Source: Agaricus subrufescens (lineage: Eukaryota; Basidiomycota; Agaricomycetes; Agaricales; Agaricaceae). From it: DNA of 64,000 bases. The position numbers and the translations under genes were made by a program. This document shows positions 36,078 to 45,297 of this stretch, piece by piece. The notes below the pieces were generated by a model. The model was given only the letters and a program-made list of their open reading frames with translations. It had not been told where the DNA came from and made no database searches. Each line of letters begins with the position of its first letter. The first letter of the stretch is position 1. The stretch covers positions 744,001 through 808,000 of the forward strand of contig CM057065.1 in the NCBI GenBank assembly GCA_029945375.1, in the 5' to 3' direction.

Positions 36078-36698
36078 CAAGAAGTTGTGGTAGAAGGGAA
36101 GATCATTGGTTAGCGCTTTAGCCTAGCCTAATATCGCTTAATAGTAATCAATCCGGCATTTGGCGAATGTCAAGCTTCCGCTATATTTGGCACAACAGAC
36201 GTCCAAACGAGGACGAAACATTTCCGCCCCCGAGGTATACGAGCTATTGGTGTAATGTTCATTCAAATATATAGAGAAGTTGACTCACTGGTGAGGATGG
36301 CGTCAAGTTCGACTTGTGATTCGAGGCTGTCCCTCGAGTGACAACACCACTCTACGCTCTCTTTTTTTCACCATCCTCCTTTCTGTATCCTGTATATTGT
36401 CATGAAATGCTCCCGTCCATCTCCCGTCCATGTTAAATAGCCAATTGTAATACGAGAATACTCTGCCTTGGCAAAGATTGAATTAGAACCTTTCCATCGA
36501 AATATGTGGGAGTCGTCAAGGAACTATTCTCTAGTCATCTTACTTGCTATGCTTCTCCATCATGCTGTACGCCAAACGTGCTCAATTCCGCGAACTCGCT
36601 AATAATTATCCCATGTTTCTACTACTTCATTCGTTCGCTCGCACCCGATACGTTCAAATATACAACAACAAACCGTACTCTACTGTAAATTATACACC
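36078..36698. other. intergenic between the orphan exon and gene G
   Basis: No gene is supported. It contains the 3' flank of gene G and a pyrimidine-rich run near 36359-36385. Confidence 0.35.
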
Positions 36699-39580
36699 TC
36701 AATTCCCCTCTTCTCCTTCCCCCCCACCAAGTTCTCGATCATACCAAAACCTATAAACCCACTCCGACCCACCATCCTCCTCCCCAACGAATCGAAATTC
36801 CACACAGCAACGCCCAGTAGAAGTCAACAATACCGGCATAGTACAATCCGGAGATCTAGTCTGCACTGTCTCAAGTTGACGGCGAAGCCGACGAGAGCAC
36901 GAACTGCAATCGCGCATAAAGAATGTCGTCACCCAGGTTTGGTCCTTTCCACCACCCCACTCGCCTGTACGAATATGCTGCACACCAAATGATTCAATGC
37001 GCTTTGGAAAAAATTAACGTTAATACACTCACGGTACAAGATGAATCCCAGGGATTTGATAGATCCGTTACAGTTGTCTTAGGACGACAAAACTGCAACT
37101 GGACTCCACCAAACACATTTGAGGAACCAATCATACCGAGGGAGGTTTGTTTCAGGATTCCCAGCGTCATAAATTCATCACGTCGAGAATCAGCCTTATG
37201 TATAATTTCAGCCATAAAAATCACGAAACAAAAACAAATTGCAGAACACTCACAAACACCGAATCACATAACTGATAATATGGAAAACCGGGATTATAGT
37301 ACCGAAACCGAGTGGTCAAGACACGAATACAAAACTCATTCTGGAATGTCGGGTCTCCACGTATCATCCCTTTCACGACCTCTCCAATAGCGAGTTTATA
37401 CATCTTCAGCCTCGTTTCATCATCGCTCCACCCGCCATTTCCATCAGCTAGCCACGTAAGTGAAATGTTATTTCCTATACCAGGACCGCAAGCGAGAGTG
37501 CCATGGTATAGTCCATAGCTTATATCGTCAAAATCAACACCATCCGGTGCCTCCTTTAATATTCGTAATGCGCATTGAGTTGTAATCTGTTGAGCGTCGG
37601 ATTTGACGTCAGCAGAAAACCCAGATCGCGTAAAGTCACATATATAGTCGAGGAATGATTTATGGAACGGCTCGAACATTTCTTCATAAGCTTTATCGCG
37701 CCTGGGAACACGGAAGACAGAACGAAGGTGGTTGAGAGCCGCGTAGGCATCGTCAGGAGTCATGCCTAACCAGTTGCACAATAAAATCAAGTCTCCAACG
37801 TCGTTATACCAGAGATACTGGACCCAGTGGGTAGCCAATGCCAATAAGAGCTTTCGGGTGTTTATCATGATTTTCGAGGGAATCTTTGATAGGATTCGTG
37901 CATATAATGCATCGAGAAGGGCTAGCGGATGCTCTTCCCGCGGGATATTGGTCATGAGATGCCTGTCAATGATGTTCAGAACGTCGGAGAGTTGCGAGGC
38001 CGGGCTCCCGACAGTAGAATCGCCGATATACTTGGCAGCTGTGTGCGCGTATGCAAATAATCCACCAGCCGCATTTGCGAGTTTCCAACAATCTCGTTCA
38101 TCAGGCCACTTGGGATCGAGCACATCTGATGCCCTTTTAATCTCTGTCAGCTCCTCACGAAGATATCGTTCGACGTCAGCACGAGCTTCATTAGAGTCTA
38201 CCAGAATTTCCTGTTTTTCATACACAGGTGCCATCTCATCTCGAGCGAAGAAAGAAGTGATGTGTAGCTCAGGGCGACTGGCGATGAACCATACAATGGG
38301 TGACGAAGGACACGTGGTGCAGAAGTCGGAGATGAGACGCAAGAGCTCGATCTGAGTGTGCGAATCGTCACATTCGTCAAGGCCATCAATGATGATTGAG
38401 ACCCGACCGGTCGAGTTCATTTGGATGTGGCGAGTGAAAGGTTCGACAATAAATTTGTTAAATTGGACTGGCATCGATGATTGGAGGAGGGACGGATCTC
38501 GTGTGATCTCGTCTTCTATGAGCCGACGGTACACCTCAGATTGAACAGCGAGTTGGTAGCAGATGGTTACCACGGCTTTTGTTGTGTCATTACGCCCAAA
38601 GACGGAAAAGAAGATGGAGGCACGAAAGGCCAATGGGAGAGTGGGAGACTCAGCCACATTCTGCATGATAGCCGACTTCCCGACTCCAGCTGCGCCAAAC
38701 ACCCAGAAAATCTTTTTTATGCCATTGCAGTTGGTGATGAAAATCAGGCACCGCTCAAGGATGGTCAAACGAGTACCAGGATGACACCGTGGGGGCGGGT
38801 GACGAGTGGAAGAATTAAACGCAGCTCCAGGTATCGTCTCCTTTAGGAGGTCTTTCATAACCAGCAAAATAATATCAGCGAAAGCAATGTAAGAGAAATA
38901 TCCCCTACATTGGTTCGAGGCGGTCATAATAACTGAGAGGAGTGTATGTTCAGTGTAGATAAATCGATTATGCACAGGGAATCTGACCGTTGTTAAACGT
39001 CGGTCCTGTCATGATAAAATCGTGAGCTTGGGTTAGTATTCCTTGTGGTCGTGGTGACTGTTAGTTGAAAGGTTGCTGTCAGTCTTTCACCTTTTAGCCA
39101 CGTTTGAATCCCGTGTGCGAAACTCACAGTCAGATGAAGACCGTCCAAAGATTTCCAGGATGATGTTGGCAGCGAACATTGGGAATGTAGAGGTATCTGG
39201 AGCTGTGGTTGTTCTATGAAGCTGGTGAGATTTGGGTAGTATGGCAGATGGGTGGAGCGTCGGATACCTGGGCTCTCGGAGCCGAGCTGGTACGCCGAGT
39301 CGAAGCGAGAACTACTACTAATTGGGGTGACTGGCGATGCCTGCGAGGGTTGGCTACTGGAGACCTGTGGTGCTCTATCTCTAAGTGGGTGTCCAGCGGA
39401 GCTCTGAAAGTCGATCGGTTTCCCCGCAGTTGGAGAGGGATGAGAGCACGGGGCTGAAAGGCCAGAATAATGTGAGCCAGCTACGCCATCGTAAATAGCC
39501 GGTTGTGATTGGTCGTTAGAGAGTAGATGTGAGCGGTGAAGGCGAAGAAACCGAGGCCAATGGAACGAGAATGCAGGCAT
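36699..39580 (-). CDS. NLR-like NACHT protein, gene G
   Basis: Start MPAFSFHWPRFLRLHRSHLL at 39580 (homology; the frame extends 14 codons further). A Ser/Pro linker is followed by an exon with LTQAHDFIMTGPTFNNG. The NACHT region has Walker A GAAGVGKSAIMQ, Walker B VSIIIDGLDEC, WFIASRPE (Phe for Leu) and FHKSFLDYICDF. The intron just before the conserved MKDLLKETIPGAAF has lost its acceptor AG (CTGG) and has a weak donor (GTAGGG), and the frame reads straight through, so it is probably retained as coding. The final exons encode DEFMTLGILKQTSLGMIGSS and the C-terminal domain with DCSSCSRRL (C-x2-C) and CCVEFRFVGEEDGGSEWVYR, ending at 36699. Confidence 0.83.
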
Positions 39581-40151
39581 TGAGAACGCTGGAGCACGAA
39601 CACTGCATTGTTGGAAAAGCACACGCTTTTTATAGAAACGTTATCTCCCTCATCTCCCTCCGACCCTTTTCTGTGCCTTTGAGCACTGCGGTGCCCGCTG
39701 TATTTTTGGTTTCACTTGCAGGCCATAGCAGATCAATGCAAAGTGCATGATAGGTAGCGAAGTAGTGAGACCGGTGCCTTCCAGGGGGCGGATGGCGTTA
39801 GAGTACAATCCCTGTTCGGCAAGGCTCCGAAGTAATATCAATTCTGGGTTTTACCTTTGTTTGGCAACCCCCCCGAAAGGACACAAATCAAGGATCAAGC
39901 GTGTTGCGATCACGCCGGCCGAACTTCGCATTGCACTGACCTCCTCCACCAGCATTTGTGGCAACACCGACCTTCGGTGACCCGGGGGGGATCCTATTCA
40001 CCAAAGCGACGTGGCTTGATCACTTCGATTCGTGTCCTCCTTGAAGAGGCTTGGGTCTTTCTGGACGACTTCCCTCTCAACTCGCCTTCAACCTCCAAGA
40101 TTTCCTGACTACGCGTCGAATCCCTCTGAAACTCACGTCTGCGAATCGGAC
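39581..40151. other. divergent intergenic region, gene G / RRM gene
   Basis: Shared upstream region of gene G (minus) and the RRM gene (plus). It marks the end of the NLR array and the beginning of the housekeeping block. Confidence 0.4.
39626..39634 (-). promoter_or_regulatory. TATA box of gene G
   Basis: The minus strand reads TATAAAAAG about 50 nt upstream of the ATG at 39580. Confidence 0.45.
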
Positions 40152-41075
40152 ATGTTCAATCAATCGCATGTACAACGCCTGCAAGCTGCCGCAGCTGCTC
40201 GACTCAACAACTTCCATGGTCCGAAGCGCCAATTGCTTGGCAACAAAGCCATTCCTGCCCCTGCGTGGAAGCCCAACTTGGTCAACAACGTAAACAATGC
40301 GAACGGAACTACAGCAAAAAAAGGGAAGGAACCGGGTAGTAAGATTTTGTTGACCAGATTGCCAGTTGACGTGACTCCGCTTGAGGTTGAGGTGAGCTGC
40401 TCAAAGATCTTGTCTTCACTTGCCTAAATCTTGCTTGTAGGACTTGTTCAAGAAAACAGTGGGACCACTGACGGACATGTTTTTGGTGTATAATAGTCAG
40501 GGCAAGTCAAAGGGAATGGCTGTCGTTACATTCGCTCGCCCAGGAGATGCTGCTCTCGCGCGACAGAAGTATGATGGAAAGTTCGTGGACGGCCGTACGT
40601 ATATCATGGTCTTCTTGGCTGCCGATCTGCACGCTCAAACTCTCTTCTCATTGACAGGAAAGGCGATCAAAGTTGAAATCGTCTATGATGGTATTCCCGG
40701 TCCAGTGGATCAAGAGCCCCCTGTCGTTGCTCCTGCATTATTGGGTCGCTTAGGGGGAAAGATTTCTGACGAGCCAGCTTACTCGAACGCATCATCGTCG
40801 AAGCCTGCACTTACATTGTGCGTATCTCCTCACCAATCCTCTCTTACCCGTCCTGACACCTGCCACACAGACAACAAAGAACTCAGCCACCAGCTGTTCC
40901 ACCACGGCGCATTCGACAAAAGAAAGGCCCCAAACGACTGAAGAAGAAACAACTCGCAGGGAATAGCATTATGGGTCGCGTAGGTGGGCACGTTGTCAAA
41001 ACACCCATGTCGAAAGACGATTTGGATAGAGAGATGGAGGATTATCGAGCTGGGGCCATCGGAATTGCCGTCTGA
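40152..41075 (+). CDS. RRM mRNA-export adaptor, Yra1/ALYREF type
   Basis: Exons 40152-40391, 40441-40594, 40658-40817 and 40871-41075 join in frame. The N-terminus is basic with Asn/Ala (QRLQAAAAARLNNFHGPKRQ). A single RRM follows: KILLTRLPVDVTPLEVEDLF (RNP2-like), then GKSKGMAVVTFARPGDAALA (RNP1-like) and GKAIKVEIVYDG. The C-terminal exon is Arg/Lys-rich (QKKGPKRLKKKQLAG) and ends KTPMSKDDLDREMEDYRAGA, the conserved C-terminal box of REF/Yra1 proteins (SKEDLDxELDxYxA). Such proteins sit in the nucleus, bind the THO/TREX complex and hand mRNA to the export receptor. The gene lies divergently beside NLR gene G with no indication of a functional link. Confidence 0.85.
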
Positions 41076-41348
41076 TCACCCGGTCATTTGATTCTTCTTT
41101 TTCGTTCTTTTGTGGCTCTCGTTGCGACTCTCGTGTTTCGTCTGCTTTCTCTTTGTATTTTTTTTTCGTGTCGATGGTTGTCGGTTGTTTGAAATGGATA
41201 TTCTCGCTAATGTCATAATTACGTAATAATTAGATTCAATGCTCGGTTATCTACCTCGACCCCAGACTCATACCACCGAAGACTGATCCAACCCCTCAGC
41301 ACGACCCGCGATCCCAGTTTCTTCGACACTATAGCCGGTACATAGCCT

Positions 41349-43532
41349 ATGGTCGCCCCCTTATACGTTACGGCCTCTGGCCTGCTCTTTCATGCTGGAA
41401 AGATCCTAGTTCTTACCGTTGGTCTCCCCGCGCGAGGCAAAACACACATTTCACGAGCATTGGAGCGATACTTGCGATGGACGGGTGTCAAGACTCAGGT
41501 TATCAGTATGGGCGATTATCGACGCAAGACGTTGGGAGGTGCACAGAAGCTGCCGCCTGATTATTTCTCTTATGGTCTGTATCCGAGTCTTACCCCCTGA
41601 GATGCCTGACGGACTCGTGTGTATCAGGTACGAGATCGCCTGAGACAGAGGAGTTGAGGAAGAGTGTTGCGCTGGGATGTGAAGAGTTGATCTGGGGGTT
41701 CTTTGATTCGGGAGGACAGGTGGTGATTTATGATGCTAACAATGGTACGAGAGCGGCTAGAGAAGCGATGGCGGAGAAGTTTGAGAAAAAGGGTATTCAT
41801 ATTATTTTTCTTGGTGAGCCTTTTCTTTGATTTTTTTTATTGATGGTTCATTAATGATATTGTAGAATCCTGTTGCGACAAGCAAGAGGTTATTGAAAGA
41901 AACATCCGTAGTGTCAAGATCTCATCTCCGGATGTATGCGTCCTTCAAGGTTTTCGACTCTAGTCCTGGCTGATTTGTTTATGTTCTCGATTATAGTACA
42001 AAGGATGGGACCCTGATAAAGCTGTTGAAGATTATTACGGTCGTATTAGGGATCGTGAACGATTCTACGAACCAGTCGAAGAGCTCACATGGCCATATAT
42101 CCGCATATTCAATGTTGGCGAGAAGATATTGTTGAATGTGCGTAGTACATTATCCTGGATACGATTTTTCTCAATTAAGACGTTATTTGCCTCCTATAGA
42201 AAATTCAAGGTTACCTCCAAGTACGATTCATATTCTTAAACCGAAAGAGCTAATCAAAGTAACACATATATCAATACAGTCCAGAATTGTCTTCTTCCTG
42301 ATGAACATCCACAACCGATTTCGTACAATATGGTTTGCTCGTGTGCGTCTCATCCTTCGTTACATACTACCCTGACATCTCATGAAATGGCTTTCAGTCA
42401 GGTCAATCGTTGATTGAACACTCGTATAAAGCCGACTCTGACCTTTCACCTGCGGGCTGGCAATATGCTGAGAAACTCAAGGATACTGTTCTTTCGCGGA
42501 GGATGAAGGTATTACAAGAACGTGGTATAGATCCGGCTCAACGTAAACTTGTTGTAAGTACCACTATCGTGAAAACACGACGTTGATACTGATATATGCT
42601 ATGTAGATATGGACTTCAACTCGCCGGAGGGCTCATCATACTGCTTGGCCTTGCCTTTCTAGTCCCCTACCAGGAGATCTTGAATCAGCAGATACTCAAC
42701 TTTCAGAAATCCTCCCAGATGCAAGAAACGATGTGCTTGGGAGTAAACTTAACCCAAACAAAACTCTTAAATTACCGATCCAGGGGATAGTTGCGAGAGA
42801 CGCGCCCGTTCATACTCCCCGTCTCAGACCTATCTCCGATGCTCTCGCTGATGGACTCGGCTTGGGGGCGCCTAGTGGTGCTTCCACACCTCTTCTTCAG
42901 TCGAAACAATCCAAGGCGGTTATTCCTGAAATAAAGGTTGTAGAGAAGACGCAAATGTTGGAGATTAATCCTGGGATTTGGGATGGTTTGACTCCGGATC
43001 AGGCGAAGAAATATTATCCAGAGGATTGGGATAGGTTTACGAAGGATCCGTATTCGTATCGTGTACCACGAGCGGAGAGTTATCATGATCTAAGTGGTAT
43101 GTATATATGTGTTCTGTTGAAAACCCACGTCATGCTGAGTTCATGTTTGTAGTTCGATTGGAGCCCATTCTGATTGAGCTCGAACGTGAAAGTGAAGATC
43201 TTTTGATCATAGGCCATGCATCCGTCATTCGATGTCTTCTCGCCTACCTTGTCGGTCTTCCAGCGGCAGAAATCCCAGCGATCGAAATTGCTCGTGGTGA
43301 TTTATTGGAGATTGTTCCTGCGTCGTATGGCGTTCATAGTCGAGCGTTCCATTTTTGGGATGGGCCGGGGAGGACTGGGGAAAGCGATGGGCTGGCATTG
43401 GGCAAGGATCAGAATAATTTTTATGAGAATTATGCGGAGGACACGAAGGGAAAGAGGATTTCGTTTACGGGTGGGGATGTTTTTGGGAATGGGCTTGCAG
43501 GGCAATTACATGGTATGAGAAGGGATTTGTGA
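41349..43532 (+). CDS. 6-phosphofructo-2-kinase, phosphatase half probably inactive
   Basis: At least eight introns interrupt the gene, including around a 21-nt exon (42201-42221). Exon 1 encodes MVAPLYVTASGLLFHAGK and the P-loop VGLPARGKTHISRALERYLR, then SMGDYRRKTLGG. Kinase landmarks follow: VVIYDANNGTRAAREAM, NIRSVKISSPDYKGWDPDKA, YYGRIRDRERFYEP, and MNIHNRFRTIWFARSGQS. In bifunctional enzymes the last block is a phosphohistidine RHGE; here it is RSGQ, so the catalytic His is Ser, as I recall for yeast Pfk26. The second His survives in IIGHASVIRCLLAYL. The enzyme makes fructose 2,6-bisphosphate from fructose 6-phosphate and ATP in the cytosol, controlling glycolysis. A phosphatase activity is unlikely. 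A long insertion (about residues after WTSTRRRAHHTAWP) separates the two parts of the phosphatase fold. Confidence 0.9.
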
Positions 43533-44345
43533 GAGAAGTTTTCCTTTGATTGTATATAATAGTGACTTGATTGTTCTCTCGGGCTGTGTGTTATTCTTTG
43601 TGACATGAGGGTTTAGTAGGTGGATAGATATTGGGAAAGAGGCGGCAAGGCAAGAATCTGGTATAAGAATCCAAAACCTTAATGTAATATTCATCGGTAC
43701 TGAATAAAGGTTTCATTGACAAACTATTGGTAGAACTTGGCGAGCTGAGCCAGTAATCATCATCAGTAAGGCTCTTTGGACTAACAAGGCGACCAGTGAA
43801 GCTTCAAGGACTATGCAAGCTTTGCCCATGCGCTTCCTGCGCCAGTCCCCACCTAGGGTAAGTTACTTCCGCCGCACTCGAAGAGACAGCTCGTCGGCGG
43901 CCCGGAAGTGACTGATTCCTGCGGGCGGTTTATACGGCTTTTGATCTCATTTACATTCTTGAATAGCCAAATATTCGTGACGCGATCATACTACTTGGCG
44001 TGCGCCACTGCATTCGTGGAGTCGAATCAACTCCTGAGGCAGCGAGCGCCTCAGTAGGATGCTTTTATTCTTTTATCATCAATGGTGAGGAATCTGATGC
44101 AAGAACTTGATGCCCGGGTATAAATGATATCCTGTGTGTTTGGTACAAGGCATCCGCGTTCGCCGCTCCCTTTTGCTATTCATCATCTCGCTCCCTCCTC
44201 CACAAGACCATCCACTGCCAGGATTGTTCAATTATATTTTTTTTCAACGCATTCGCGTTCTTCTTGTAGGCCCCCTGAGAATATTATCGATATAGGGGCT
44301 AGGACATCTGTTGTTGTTTGCATGAATTCCAGGTACGGATCATAA
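43533..44345. other. intergenic; TATA-like site before the coiled-coil gene
   Basis: No gene is supported. A TATAAAT lies at about 44119-44125, about 220 nt upstream of the first ATG of the following gene, so a 5' UTR intron or a start further downstream is possible. Confidence 0.4.
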
Positions 44346-44963
44346 ATGAATCAGGGTCAAAGCACACCATACTGTAAATATGTGATATATAACGTGGCAA
44401 CGTCGTTTTGGAATCCAATAATCGCTTTCTGTGTTGTGCACCCATCTGCGACAGAGCCAATAACCAGGGGTCCGATGCATCATTCTTCCTTTAATACTCG
44501 CGCGCACGCTCCACGGTCAACAGCACCTGCACCACCTGCACCACCAGCGCCACCAGTGTCGGCATCAGCAAGTTCATTGCCCCTTCCGTCGTCTGGAAAC
44601 GTTTATTCAGAAAGTATCCACGGAGCAGCAGATCGCTTAATCCACTTGTTCAACGCTGAATTGTCCCAAGAAATTCAGGCTACATGGGCACACTTGGAGG
44701 CTGAACGCGAGAAGATTTTAAGGGAGAGGATTGAGATCAGACAAGAGAGAGAGGCGATGGAACGTGAGAGGGTGATTTGGAGACAAGGGGGGCAGTATGC
44801 TGAGGACGTTGCTCATGCTTCTGGAAGACTGAAGGATAAGGAGATTGGTAGGCTGAGAAGTGAGAACCAAGAGCTCAAGGTTCAAATTCAGGCGTTGCAG
44901 GTTAGGTTAGACGACATCTCAACACGAGGTCTGATGGTAGAGGGTTCACAAGGTGAACCTTAG
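44346..44963 (+). CDS. coiled-coil protein of unknown function
   Basis: An open frame of 205 codons. The first 40 residues look less coding-like, and the true start may be the internal MHHSSFNTRAHAPRS (near 44478) after a 5' intron. A Pro/Ala/Ser-rich segment (APAPPAPPAPPVSASASS) leads into a long charged helix rich in Glu and Arg (LEAEREKILRERIEIRQERE), then GRLRSENQELKVQIQALQVR with leucine-zipper spacing. No DNA-binding basic region of standard bZIP form is seen. The long helix suggests a dimerising scaffold or structural protein. Function unknown. Confidence 0.55.
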   Translation: MNQGQSTPYCKYVIYNVATSFWNPIIAFCVVHPSATEPITRGPMHHSSFNTRAHAPRSTAPAPPAPPAPPVSASASSLPLPSSGNVYSESIHGAADRLIHLFNAELSQEIQATWAHLEAEREKILRERIEIRQEREAMERERVIWRQGGQYAEDVAHASGRLKDKEIGRLRSENQELKVQIQALQVRLDDISTRGLMVEGSQGEP

Positions 44964-45297
44964 TCTTGTACCCTTTCTCTCTTGATACCCAAGTTTAACT
45001 CGGCGACTTGGGTATAGGAGCTAGTGAAGAACGGTCGGTCGACATCACGGCCTGCAAAGGGTAGCCCCTAGAGTTATAAATACGCGTGTCAACATTGTAG
45101 ACCCGGATCTAGATCGGCAAGTCATGCGGGCAAAGAAGTACCACGAATCCACTATCAACAACGCATGAGCAATAGCTAAACTGCTGTTTGGCAGATTGGT
45201 TATCGGACAGAAGCTTGATCCTGGGTACGTTTTGACTGTATTTATACGTCGTACGAATTTTGGTTATCAGAATTTTCCCCTTTCTTCTTTCGTCACT
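44964..45297. other. intergenic, upstream of the permease
   Basis: Contains a TATAAATA at about 45075-45082, roughly 220 nt upstream of the permease ATG at 45298, and a second TATTTATA near 45238. Confidence 0.4.
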
